Assembly (NCBI GenBank): GCA_019137255.1
Contig: WPDH01000123.1
Span: 372,001-436,000, forward strand
Direction: 5' to 3'
DNA from: Corinectria fuckeliana
Lineage: Eukaryota > Ascomycota > Sordariomycetes > Hypocreales > Nectriaceae
DNA: 64,000 nucleotides
Shown piece by piece: positions 10,034-21,288 of this stretch. Each line of letters begins with the position of its first letter. Position 1 is the stretch's first letter. The notes under the pieces are model-generated. The model searched no databases. It was not told the DNA's origin and saw only the letters and a list, made by a program, of their open reading frames with translations. Made by a program: the position numbers and the translations under genes.

Positions 10034-12499
10034 GGCCGAGAGGGGCTAGTCGATTGTGATGATGCTCTGGGATGCCCCTCCTCTTCTGCATAACTCAACC
10101 CTCAGTGCTTGCACAACGTGCACAACACCCTACCAGGTGCCCCGCCCGCACATCGAACCCCCACTAATCAGCTTCAGCCACAGCAGGCCCTGCAATGCCA
10201 AGAGACCCCGACCGCGATATGGCCCAAGGGAAAAAATGGGGCACCCGAAAATGCCAAAATAATGACTACGAGGTGACCAATTTTCTGATTGGCCAGCCCC
10301 GACATCACCTCGGGTGAGGTGTACCAGTCTGTGATCTTGGTCTGGCAGAATGGGCGAGGACGTCGGCCCCCCGAGCGCTCGTTTCCCTCGATTCTCGCGC
10401 TTCTCGACTGGCCCTCCTTTACGATTTCCATGAGGCATTTTCCCAGTGCCCTTGCGAGTTTGCCCCGAGCTTTTGCGCTAGGTTTCTGCGCCTGGTTGAG
10501 TTGAGTTGTCGACTTCCGCTTACAAGGCATCCTCGACGTGGTGCGGTCTGGATGGCGCATCAAGACCACCATTGCCCATCGTCGCATCCGACATTGCTGC
10601 ATCTCCCGCTGTTGCTGTCTTTTCGCGCTGCCTGTCAACGGGTCAACGGGTCTCAGGATCGTCTGTGACCGTGTTTTGGTGTTGCTGCGACTTGTTTCAG
10701 CCAAGCTATCGCCTTAAAAGGCCAAAGTCACTCCCAAGTTCGATCGCGCCGTCGCGTGTCGCATCTGAAGCTATCCACACTATCCTGCACCCTGAGCAAC
10801 CAGCCGCCATTCATTACGCCATTGACATAATTTACTCGTTCTGGGAATTCCAGAATGCGGACATGCATCTCCGGGACAATTGAGCAATTTTTAACGGACT
10901 CAAAGGTCTTCGTTGGTGAACAGGAGCGCGTCGATGCCAGGTCACGACTTACACGGTCGGACGGGCGTCACGAGGCCAGAGTTGGCCACTTCACCGCCAG
11001 CAAATATTTCCTCCACACCGAGTCACATGCCGTTTATATATCTTGAGTGAGCTTCGTTTCGTCATTTGGGCATTTCCCTTAGTCTGATGTTAACTTTATT
11101 CACGTGCCACCGGGGCGTCAGGCACATTGGCACCGATCACGATGCGTCAGTCAGGCTGAGGTAGGCGATCAGCATGACGCTCCACCAACATGAACTCGGA
11201 TCTTGCCGCCAACCAAGGCAAGCAGCTGCTGAAAGTCACCAACATGCCTTTAAAGGGTCATGACGGATCTAGTCGTGATGAATTAATTACGAGAAGCATG
11301 GGACTGCTGCATCTGAGCTTGACGGGTCCTATTGGGCACCAAGGTCCCGGCCCAGTGACCCGAATCGCTTCATTCCTTGGAGGAAACATCCCGCGACGTA
11401 GGTATATCGGGTGCGTTCATCTCTGATTGTAGCTCATGTAGAAACTGTAGAAACTAAGCTGCCTTCGCCACTACAGAGATTGACCGTCTTTAAGGCTGCA
11501 CTACTGGGTCGACGCCCGCCTTCTCCAACCCCGAAAGCAATCGGAGTTGAAGTTGGCCCTCATCTCAGCGTCTTCATCCTAAGATCTCACATGGATCCTA
11601 GGCAGTAACCAAGCGTAGACGTAGCCTACCTGGGGAATATCTAATCTCTGGTTATTGCGAACGGGTGAGGACGTGATGCCCGAGTGCACCCGTGCGGACC
11701 CGTGGTTACCTATGCGGGGTTGGACCCAATAACCATCTAGATACACATCTAGATGCACATACGTAGCATTTAACCTCAATCAGCTTTTAGATAAGCGAAC
11801 AGTAGATTACAGCCTAGAAACCCCTTACTCTCTCGGGTTGATTTACACCATATCCGGTTCCGCATACTTGTCAAGAAACGAAGTTATGTCAGGCGCCGAT
11901 GGCCGATGTACTACTTGGAACCAGCCCAACACGCATTCGACTTCGTAAAGTGCAAAAAAGCGTAAATACTTTACTACCTGGTCACAAGCTTGTAGGTTGG
12001 TCGAGCGTATGAGGCATCGTTTGCTTTCGCTTCCATCACTTGCATGGCATGAAACAGGTCGCTCATCAGACTCAAGTGAGGAATCACATGATCCCGCCGA
12101 TAGGACACAGTCCAAACCCACAGTGCCAGCATTGCCCCGACACGCGAGCCTTGCCAATCAGAGTAAGGCGGAACACGGACACGATCGATCCCAGAAAGTT
12201 GGATGCACAACGAAAAGGCCAGCGAAGCAGGAGAGGGTAACTTCAGGCCATCTCCGCGCGCTTTACCAGCGAACAGCGACCACCATACGAGATCATGTCC
12301 GCCTCTCCTATCGTATGAGCTTCTCGATTTTGTCTTTCGGCGTCTCCTTGCTGTCCATCGACGTCCTGTCAGTCACTGACAAGTGACCACTGACCACCGC
12401 ACCGATCACCGTCCTGCCCCACGTTCTCCTTAACCCGGCGCATGCTCCTCCGATAGACGCCTACGATCCTCTATCCTCTCAGCACTTTTCGTCTTCACC

Positions 12500-15400
12500 A
12501 TGGCCGACTATACCCAGTACCACGCCCTCGGCCACGGCGAGGCCCTCGACCCCAACAACCCCAACGGCCCGAATCTATCCCCCCAGCCTGCGCCGCAGCA
12601 ATTCCAGCACGCCGTCGCGCCGAACCCCTACCAACAACAACAAGCTCCTCCAGCTCCAGGCTATGGCGCTCCGAGCTATGGCGGGCCCCAGTATCTTGGA
12701 GGCCAGCAAGCTCCCCCTTCCGTGACCAGGTCGCCGGCTCCGCCTCCAGGTTACGGATACGCGCCTCCCCAAGATCAAGGCCTTCAGCCTGGTCAGGCTC
12801 CTCCCTCTGCAGATGCTTCGCTGGCCGCGCAACTCGGGGGCATGAACTTGGGAGACGGACACAACACATTGAGGAAAAAGAAGAAGGACCGCCATGCCTA
12901 TCACAACGTTGAGCCCACGGGCTCTTCGCAGGCCTTCAATGGCATGCCCCCTGCGGGAACTCCTGCCACTCAGTTCCTCAACAACACCGTTGGTGGCGCT
13001 CCGAGCTTTGTTAGCCAATTCGGCAGCCCCCAGGGCACCCCTCAGGGTACCCCCCAGATGGTCAACCCAAGCCAGTTTTCGTCGCCTGGTCCCTCTGCCT
13101 ACGGTCCTACCGTACCAGCAGCTTCTCCGGATCAAAGTGGAATAAGCCATGCTGCCAACGTCTCGGCCGGCGGGTCAAGCGCCTCTCCGGAGGACTTGCC
13201 CAGTGTGCCATCATCGCGAGACGTCGTCCAGCAATTCTACCTCAAAAACGTCTACCCTACCTTCGAGCGACACGTGCCTCCGCCTGCGACCGTCTCGTTT
13301 GTTGCCTTCGACCAAGGCAACTCCTCTCCGAAATACACCCGTCTTACTTTCAACAACATCCCTTCAACGACTGAAGCCCTCAACGCCACTGGTCTCTCCC
13401 TGGGAATGTTATTGCAGCCCCTGGCACCTCTCCAGCCTGGAGAGGCCGAGATTCCAGTCCTCGACTTTGGAGACGCCGGCCCACCACGATGCAGACGATG
13501 CCGAGCTTACATGAACCCATTCATGATGTTCCGATCTGGTGGCAACAAGTTCGTTTGTAACCTCTGCTCATATCCCAACGATACCGCGCCAGAGTACTTC
13601 TGCGCCACCAGCCCCCAGGGCGTTCGAGTCGACCGGGATTCGCGACCTGAACTTCACCGAGGTACCGTGGAGTTTGTGGTACCAAAGGAATACTGGACTA
13701 GGGATCCGGTCGGTTTACGATGGTTATTCCTGATCGACGTTACCCAGGAGGCCTATAACAAGGGATTCGTCGAGGCATTCTGCGAAGGTATCCTAGCTGC
13801 TCTGTATGGAGGCGAGGATCAGGAGAAGGATGAAAATGGAGAGCCGAAGCGAAGGATACCAGAGGGTGCCAAGGTGGGCTTTGTCACCTACGACAAGGAT
13901 ATCCACTTCTACAACGTCAACGTAAGTTCCATCGGTAGCCATGAATGGATCATTTCTAATAGCAGCCAGCCCGCCCTTGATCAAGCTCAGATGATGATCA
14001 TGCCTGACCTCGAGGATCCATTCGTGCCCCTAAGCGAAGGACTGTTTGTTGACCCGTATGAGTCCAAGGAAGTTATCACTTCCCTCCTGACACGCTTGCC
14101 CGACATGTTCTCGTTCATCAAGAACCCTGAACCGGCCCTTCTTGCAGCCTTGACCTCGGCGCTCGCTGCACTTGAGCCAACTGGGGGCAAAGTAGTTGCA
14201 TCATGCTCGGCACTGCCCACCTGGGGTCCTGGGCGGTTATTCATGCGCGACGATGGTAATCACCCTGGTGGCGAGATTGATAAGAAGCTATATACCACTG
14301 AGCATCCTGCCTGGAAGAAGGTGGCCGAGAAGATGGCAGCTTCCGGCGTTGGTGCCGATTTCTTCCTCGCTGCTCCTTCTGGTGGTTACCTCGACATCGC
14401 TACGATCGGTATGTCAAACAACGTCTCTACGCAATGCTGTGGCTGATCAAACTTTTCATAGGACATGTTTCCGCCACCACTGGAGGAGAGACGTTCTATT
14501 ACCCTAATTTCATTGCCCCACGGGACGGCCGAAAACTGTCACTAGAGATCTCACACTCTGTGACTCGAGAGACTGGTTTCCAGGCACTGATGAAGGTTCG
14601 CTGTTCCAACGGCCTTCAGGTCCAGGCCTACCACGGCAATTTCATCCAGCACACATTTGGCGCCGACTTGGAAATCGGCGTCATCGATGCTGACAAGGCG
14701 ATGGGCGTGTCCTTTTCCTACGATGGCAAACTGGATGCCAAGTTGGATGCTCACTTCCAGTCCGCTCTTCTATACACAACGGCTTCCGGCGAGCGCCGCG
14801 TTCGATGTTCCAATGTCATTGCTAGTGTCACAGAGACTTCAAAGGAATCAGGCGCTCGTGAACAGGGCATCCGTGAGTGTTTGAAGTTTGTCGACCAGGA
14901 TGCAGTCATTGGCATGCTAGCCAAGGAAGCGAGCACGAAGCTCGCAACGACATCGAGCAGTCTCAAGGATATCCGCAACTGGCTCGGCGAGAAGGCCATT
15001 GATATTCTGGCCTGCCACAGGAAGCACACCGCTCAGCAATACCCTCCTGGTCAGCTTGTCATGCCTGAGAGACTCAAGGAATTCTGCATGTTCCTTCTTA
15101 GCCTCGTCAAGTGCCGCGCCTTCAAGGGCGGCATCGAGAACTCTGACCGAAGGGTCTACGAAATGCGAATGCTGCGCTCCATGGGTGCTCTTGAACTGAG
15201 TCTGTACCTGTACCCCCGTATGATCCCCGTCCACAACCTTCAGCCAGAGGACGGCTTCGCCGATGCTGAGACGGGCCATCTCAAGATGCCCCCGTCGATC
15301 CGCACGTCCTTCTCTTTGGTCGAAGCTGGCGGTGTCTATTTAGTCGACAATGGACAGCAGTGCCTCCTATGGTTCCACGCCCAAACGTCTCCCAACCTCA

Positions 15401-15844
15401 TCTCGGATCTCTTTGGTGCAGACAAGGACACGCTCAAGAGCCTGGACCCATACACATCTGCACTACCCCTATTGGACACTCATCTCAACGCCCAGGTCCG
15501 CAACATCATTGAGTTTCTTCGGACAATGCGTGGATCCAAGGGCCTGACGCTCCAACTCGCCCGCCAGGGCATCGACGGTGCTGAATTTGACTTCGCGAGG
15601 ATGCTAGTGGAAGATCGGAACAACGAGGCGCAGAGCTACGTGGACTGGCTTGTGCATGTCCACAAAGGCGTCCAACTGGAGGTACGTTTGAGCCGATAGT
15701 CTCAAGGGCTAACAAGTTTTCACTCATCCTGATCGCATGCTGACTATCTTTTCATAGCTGAGCGGGCAGCGGAAGAAGGAGAGTGATGAACACTCGGCAG
15801 CAAACTTATCCAACTTTGCGGGTCTGAGGCCAGCGTACTGGTAG
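12500..15844 (+). CDS. SEC24: COPII coat protein SEC24
   Basis: Four exons (12500-13921, 13970-14408, 14462-15681, 15758-15844) encode 1055 residues. SEC24 is the cargo-binding subunit of the Sec23/24 complex that buds vesicles from the ER. The N-terminal about 230 residues are Pro/Gln/Ala-rich and disordered. A zinc finger follows at about 331-356 (CRRC ... CNLC), then the trunk with YDKDIHFYNV and MIMPDLEDPFVPLSEGLF, the beta-sandwich and helical domains, and a gelsolin-like C-terminal domain ending in LRPAYW. Intron 1 (48 nt) is a multiple of three without a stop, but the family continues directly from FYNVN to PALDQAQM, so it should be spliced. Introns 2 and 3 (53 and 76 nt) contain stops. 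The start ATG opens with MADYTQYHALGHGEA, usual for fungal Sec24. Confidence 0.95.
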
Positions 15845-18446
15845 ACGACAGTGGTGTCCGTCGTTGCAACAAAACAACACAATGATACAAAGCAAGAAAA
15901 TTCAGCAATAATCTAGGGTTGCGGAGGTAGAGAAGAGTTGGGTAGTGGTAGTACGAAGAAGACGACGCCGACGAGATCGTCAAAGCCAACCCAACCGTTT
16001 CGCGAAAGAAAAGAAAAAACATGTCTATTCCCTGCGATGTCTGCCTCCTGCCGTCATTCCTGTGTCTATCCGCGACAGTCTCCCGTGGTTTCAGAGAGCA
16101 TCTGAGAACCATATCTCCAGCCCCTCAAGAGCCGTGCGCTCTCCCATTGCTTCTTCATTTACGTAACCTCGCTCGCAACATGATTCCCTTACCCTGGCAT
16201 CGCCGTTTCTAGCGGTCAGCCCGCCCGGTGCTCGCCTGCACGCCGCCTGGGCGCATGCTCGACGCCGAGACATGAGTGAGATCGTGAGGGCTTTTTTGGA
16301 GGGCTGGCGGACAAAGGGCAAGGGACCGGGCGACCTGTCATATTTGCTTTTTTTTTGGAAAATCCTAGAGGGGTCCTCGTCTCGTTCGAAGGCTCGCACG
16401 ACAGCGCGGTGAGTTACTTGAATGCCGTGGCACGGTGGTGCAATCGAGATTTGTGGAACGGGAAGACGAGAGGATCGCCGGGGTGCTCTCCGATGACGAC
16501 GGTGGAGGGAAGACCAGGGACACGGCGTGACTGGGGGAGATGGGCGGGAACGGGACAGTTGTCTTGGTGGAAGTGCGGTCACGGACGCAATATCTCGGAC
16601 TGAAGCATCCTCGGGAACACGACACATAGCACTTTCTCGTGAACCGACGAAGCCCGGTACGGTACGGTGCCGGGATCGGCTACCGTTACTGTCAAGGCTC
16701 ATGATACGCGCGCCCATTTCAGTCCCGTCCCGGTCCCAGGCTGCTCTCGCGCGCTGCTGCGGCTGGTGCTGGACGGGGAGCCGCTTGATTAGGCATCGTT
16801 ACACGCGAGAAGGGGGACGGACGGGGTCACTGCTGCAATCGAGAGTGCGTGTCTCGCCCGGGGGGGTGCGTTATCTTGCATTGGTGCGGTGGAGGGAATG
16901 GGGATCGGGGCGGGACGGAGCAGGCTTTGCTAGATGGACATCCGATGCCGAAGGTGATGCCTCCGAGGATGTTCGGCATATCACGACGCTTCAGGTTATC
17001 ACGCCTACGGGGGCGGCTGTCTCGGCGATAACCCAATTCATCTTGAATCGACTGGGGCAGCATTAGCCAAACTCTTCCTCCACACCAGCTGTCACTGCAT
17101 CCCACCCACTCACTCACCCCGTCCCCTTGTCCTCGTCCTCAGCTCGCCACAACCGGCCCCAAGAACCAACCTCGACGCCGGACGGCATCCTCGCAAGGCG
17201 GTCAGCGGTAGTGGAAACGCGCTTGCGTGCAGATGCGGTGGGCGCGGGAGCGATTGGCAACGTCGATTGGAGATTGGGGATTGAGGATTGAGGACGGCCG
17301 AGGGACTGGGGGAGAATACCCGCAATTTTGCATGTTGTGACCGAGGCTTGGCAGCGGTGTCTTTGGGCTTGGGTGCCACGACGAGATGGGATTGGGTGAG
17401 GACCGGCATATAGGCTGCCACCCTTTTGATGGATACGAAACTGTCAAATGTCATGTCACTCGTAGTTGACGATGGCTTCGGGGTCGTGTTGGTTGCTTGC
17501 TTTTAGCTGGTTGTTGGCCGTTGGTTGTCGGTCGTTGGTCGTCCTCCGTCTATCCCGGCACACTCATACTCATACTCACACGCACTTGCAGTCGTCAGTA
17601 TGGGGAAAGCTCGTGTAAGAGCCCATGCCATTCCTGTGTCCTGACGGCTGTAAGGGGCGTCTCGGCCGAGTATCACTCCAGCGATCTACACGTCACATCT
17701 GAACAGTCAAGATCCACTGACATGATAGACGGTGGCTGTGGGTCAGGGTTGCAACACGAGGTAACAGCAACAAACTCGTTGGACACATGAGCTAAACAAA
17801 GTACACCCAACACCACCCGCCCAACGATCTTTAGCCCCCGGCTGCCTTGGGGAGGCACAGCCGCCTTTCGCCGGATCCCATTGTCGACCAGTCAGACAGA
17901 CGCCCCGAGTTACTCCTTTGATCGGAAAGAAATCGGAAAGGAACAAGAGAAATGAAAGCGGAATAGGGTCAGCTCTCCGAGTAAGGCAGCCTACAGGAGA
18001 TGTCTGTCCCCCGGGGCCAAGAGCCAGTACCGGGCAAGCCATAACTAGGCCAAGAAAACGAATAGAAGCACGCCCACCATACACCATCCAGAATTGCTCC
18101 TTGCTCTGTCCTCAGCACACTTTAGAAAGCCCTGCTGCCCGGTAGCTTGCATCATGCGGTCCTCTCCTAAGCGCTCAGCAACGTTGGTTGACCGCCCAAA
18201 AGCGGACAACTGCAGCAAAAACAAGAAGAAAAAGAAACGTCACACATGATCCCGTCAGTCCAGTCGGCCTCGTCAGGGAAAGCCTCATGCGGTCCCCCAT
18301 TGCCATGGACTACGTTATGTCTGTGAATCCCTAGATTGAGCTTCCGGGCCGCGTTCCCGGCCAGTCAGAGATTTCGTTCGTCCATGCCACGATGCCATGC
18401 TACAATGCCACCCGGCACAAAGCTAAACGGAAGTAGCATCCGCGAA
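15845..18446. other. Convergent intergenic region between SEC24 and the PARG-like gene
   Basis: About 2.6 kb between two 3' ends. Several frames of 60-208 codons overlap on both strands without any recognisable domain, so I annotate no gene. It contains GATTGAGG-type repeats at about 17265-17294. Both 3' UTRs fall here. Confidence 0.55.
17265..17294. repeat. Short imperfect tandem repeat, GATTGAGG type, site 1
   Basis: Four consecutive attgg/attgagg units (gattggagattggggattg and onward). A related array lies at 19709-19765, on the other side of the PARG-like gene. Confidence 0.7.
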
Positions 18447-19487
18447 TCACGTTGTGATCATGCCGAGCGTGTACCGCGGGTCGGGCTGTCTCAGCACTCG
18501 GTCAACCTCGGCGGGGCTAAAGACACGCTCGAAAATGTGTCGGTCAGTCGGGGCGGAGCCATGGCTTCGGGAGGACCCTGACGAGCTGGAAGAAGACCCA
18601 GAGGCTGCCCGAGACTTCCCCTTGGAGCCATGTTCCTTCTTGGCGATTTCGTCCAGGATGTGACGGGTCGTGCTCTGGAGAGGGTCTTCGAAGACGAAGA
18701 CGACGTACGAGAATTGGCCGCGCAGGTCGGGGTCGAACAGGAAGACGTCCCGCCAGAGCTCAGCCAGCTCCTGCGGTGGGTTCCGGTAGCCGTTGCCCAG
18801 GCCAAAGTCGCCAATGATGACTCGGTCGTATCCGTTGTACAGGCAGATGCGGAGGGCACCACGGAGCTTGTCTCGCGTCATCTCGCGCTCTTCGGCAAAC
18901 GAGTACTTGAGGCCGCTGTCCTTGAGCTTCGGCCAGCGGGTCGGCGGGACTGACACGACCGGCAGGTCAAACCAGCTGTCCAGCCTCTCGTAGTGGTCAT
19001 GGGGTCCTCGACAGACGACCACCGAATCGGAGAGGATTCCGCCCTGCGAGGGGATTGGGTAATTGTTCGGTTCCGGAGAGTTGGGCCACGGGCTGTTGAG
19101 GGTTGCCGAGAGGTTGCTTCGCCGGCAGAGCTTCTCCTCGTATCCCACGCACCCCGTCTCCCAGTCTCCGCCGGGCCGTCTCTCGTTCGCGGCGCAGACG
19201 AAGGGGATCCGGACCCGGGCACCGCCGGCGGCCTCGCTGGCCTGGGTGTCCATGGCGGCGTAGGCCAGAGCCTTCATGACAGGATCGCCCACCTCGATCA
19301 GGAAGGCAGGGGGGTGGGTGGTGGGCTTCTGGCGCTGGATGGCGAGCTGTGCTATGGGCTGTCGATAGAGGTACGAGTATGGAGGGAACATGTCGCCATA
19401 GTTTTTCTTGACGAGCGGGATGAAGTTTCTCTTGGTGTCGGCCGCAACTTCTGACGGCCGCACCCGGCTCGATCTAGACGGAGCCAT
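18447..19487 (-). CDS. Microbial-type PARG / macro-fold protein (TIGR02452-like)
   Basis: A single exon encodes 346 residues; the start ATG gives MAPSRSSRVRPSEVAADTKR. The order of motifs matches the microbial poly(ADP-ribose) glycohydrolase family: PFVCAANERRPGGDW (about 95-109), then CVGYEEKLCRRSNLSATL (113-130), and the macro-domain strand-loop VIIGDFGLGNGYRNPP (223-238). Members remove ADP-ribose chains or bind ADP-ribose. The family signature is GG-x(6-8)-QEE; here it reads GG-x8-YEE (GG at 106-107, YEE at 116-118), so both Glu residues are kept but Gln is replaced by Tyr. A Ser-rich low-complexity insertion (about 296-309) precedes a conserved C-terminal helix. Enzyme activity is therefore plausible but not assured. 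Confidence 0.82.
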   Translation of the reverse strand: MAPSRSSRVRPSEVAADTKRNFIPLVKKNYGDMFPPYSYLYRQPIAQLAIQRQKPTTHPPAFLIEVGDPVMKALAYAAMDTQASEAAGGARVRIPFVCAANERRPGGDWETGCVGYEEKLCRRSNLSATLNSPWPNSPEPNNYPIPSQGGILSDSVVVCRGPHDHYERLDSWFDLPVVSVPPTRWPKLKDSGLKYSFAEEREMTRDKLRGALRICLYNGYDRVIIGDFGLGNGYRNPPQELAELWRDVFLFDPDLRGQFSYVVFVFEDPLQSTTRHILDEIAKKEHGSKGKSRAASGSSSSSSGSSRSHGSAPTDRHIFERVFSPAEVDRVLRQPDPRYTLGMITT

Positions 19488-19621
19488 GACGACGATTTCG
19501 ATGGTGGTGTTGTATGCTGTGTGTTACCGGGGCTTGGGGGGGTTATGTCGTCACCGGAGGCAGAGCCGCAGTGAGAGCCAGGAGTGAGAGGATAAGAGGG
19601 TATAGTATCAGGGAGGCAGGG

Positions 19622-19628
19622 TTATATA
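19622..19628 (-). promoter_or_regulatory. TATA-like element upstream of the PARG-like gene
   Basis: TATATAA on the minus strand, about 135 bp before the start codon at 19487. Candidate core promoter only. Confidence 0.35.
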
Positions 19629-19708
19629 GAGAGGAGAGTGTTGGAAGCGGAGAATAAGCGAGCAGCGTCAAAGAACGACAACACGAGATAGAAATAAGGT
19701 TGCAGATG

Positions 19709-19765
19709 AGATTGAAGCTTGAGGATTGAGTATAGAAGATTGAGGATTGAAGATTGAAGTTGAGA
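19709..19765. repeat. Imperfect tandem repeat, GATTGAGG type, site 2
   Basis: A run of attgaag, gattgag and gattgaag units in the upstream region of the PARG-like gene. Units resemble those at 17265-17294. Confidence 0.7.
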
Positions 19766-20155
19766 AGTGATGGATGCAGTTACTCCACGTCGAAGGCGGC
19801 GAGTTCTTATATACACATCAGGCTGCGATTCTGCAAAAGCAACACCGTCAATGAATTTTTAGCTCTAAAGGGCTTCCAGGGATTTAGTGATCCAGGGCCT
19901 CACTCGCATCGACTTGCTGACCCCCAGGGCAAGCGAGAGGGGAAAGGATGTCGACTGGCTGTGCGACCCAATATGTCCAAGATCTGAACCACTTGTTTAG
20001 GACAGGCCCGGTCAGAGGCGAGAAAACAGGCCAAATAACTGGGAGAAGAGAAGAAACGCATTTCCCGGCTTTTATGGGTACGGCAAGCCTAGATTGCTTA
20101 GTTTTGGAATATATAGAAACTATAAAGATATTAAAACTTATTAGCAGGAAGTTCT

Positions 20156-20157
20156 NN
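20156..20157. other. Two ambiguous bases (N) beside a G12 run
   Basis: Two N symbols are followed by ag and a homopolymer of G (20159-20170). This looks like an unresolved base call at a homopolymer rather than a long scaffold gap. Confidence 0.9.
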
Positions 20158-20229
20158 AGGGGGGGGGGGGAAGTCCTGTCTGTCGCTTGTCGACGCAGCC
20201 CGACGCCCACATCGCGGCACACACCTGAA

Positions 20230-21165
20230 GTCGAGAGCCAGGCGAGGCAAGACAAGACAAGGAAGAGGCAACAGGCAGGTTGGATGCAAGACAGTGCAAG
20301 ACAAGAGACAGGGTTTATGGACAGGGACGTAGACGGGGAGGAACCAGAAAAGACTGGGAGAGAGGCTAGGAGTGAGACTAAGAGGGAGACTTGGGAGAGA
20401 CCGCTAAGAGAGAGACAACTGGGAATAAGGGACTTTCTGCTTCACTGCGTGCTAGGTCCCCGGAAAAGACGCCAAAAAGCACACACCTACACATTTGGAG
20501 GCGCTCCGGTATCCAAGTTGACGGGACGGGGGTGGGCTACACTGGGCGTCAAACTGTCGGGAACCGTGGAGCAGGCTGCAAGATCTCACGGGCAACACAG
20601 AGACTGGCGCCGCAACCCTCAGAAACGGAGCCACGGGGCTAGCGGGTTACGTCGTGGTTGGGCGGCTTTGACGACGGCGAACAGGGAGATACAGGGAAAG
20701 GACAAGGGAAAGGCCCCCCGTGAGACAGATGCTGGCCGGGAAATTGTTGCGAAATCTAGATCTGTACGACCCCGTCATCTCGCCTGGTTCGAAGCTTGTG
20801 TCCACCACGAGCGTGTGTGTGGGGAGGGAGTGGAACCAACGATGCTCTATGGTTAGAGGGGAGAAGTCGAGAGAAACAGAGAGAGAGTATGAGATGAGCT
20901 GAGATGAGATGAGAGCCGAGAACACGGAGCCCTAGGAAGGGTTACGGATATCACTAGTATGTTTTGCAATCGGCATCTAGCCGAGAGCTCCATCGTGCGG
21001 GAACTGCGGAAACAATAGAAACAGGGAGAGCGAAGCAGAGAGACGAGAAGACTAAGCCAGAGAAAGAGAGAGAAAGAGAGAGAGAGACGAGAGACGACGA
21101 AAGAGGTCAGAGAAAAGGGTGCAAGTGGGCCAAGCAAAAAAGAAAAAGAAAAAAAGTCGTGAGAC
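20230..21165 (+). repeat. Purine-rich (GA) low-complexity tract
   Basis: The plus strand is dominated by A and G over about 900 bp, with pure GAGAGA runs around 21058-21092. It ends before a pyrimidine-rich stretch (gctttgcttt then 17 T at 21272-21288). The strand asymmetry explains the long spurious frames here. Confidence 0.7.
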
Positions 21166-21249
21166 AAGGGCTGATGACCCAGTTACGACGCTGGTTGCGA
21201 GACAAAGAGGGCCGCATGCGATGCGGTGTGGCTTTGCCTTGCTGTGATT

Positions 21250-21288
21250 TGCTTTGCTTTGCTTTGCTTCCTTTTTTTTTTTTTTTTT
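21250..21288. repeat. (GCTTT)n followed by a T17 run
   Basis: Four gcttt-like units at 21250-21270 lead into 17 T residues at 21272-21288. Confidence 0.85.

Larger units (their letters stand above)
9633..12499. other. Divergent intergenic region between H1 and SEC24
   Basis: About 2.9 kb between two divergently transcribed genes. It contains the H1 TATA candidate, a 12-bp tandem repeat (10004-10033), a cacctc/gaggtg inverted repeat near 10307-10322, and scattered short frames that I cannot support as genes. The promoters and 5' UTRs of both genes must lie here. Confidence 0.6.

Noticed and set aside
12575..13150. Minus-strand frame of 191 codons inside SEC24
   Set aside because: Antisense shadow of the Pro/Gln-rich N-terminus of SEC24.
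16091..16717. Minus-strand open frame of 208 codons downstream of SEC24
   Set aside because: No recognisable motif, Arg/Ser-rich composition, overlapped by equally long frames on the other strand.
19948..20856. Plus-strand open frame of about 300 codons
   Set aside because: It crosses the N pair and a G12 run, and its translation is Arg/Glu/Gly-rich nonsense from purine bias; no domain.
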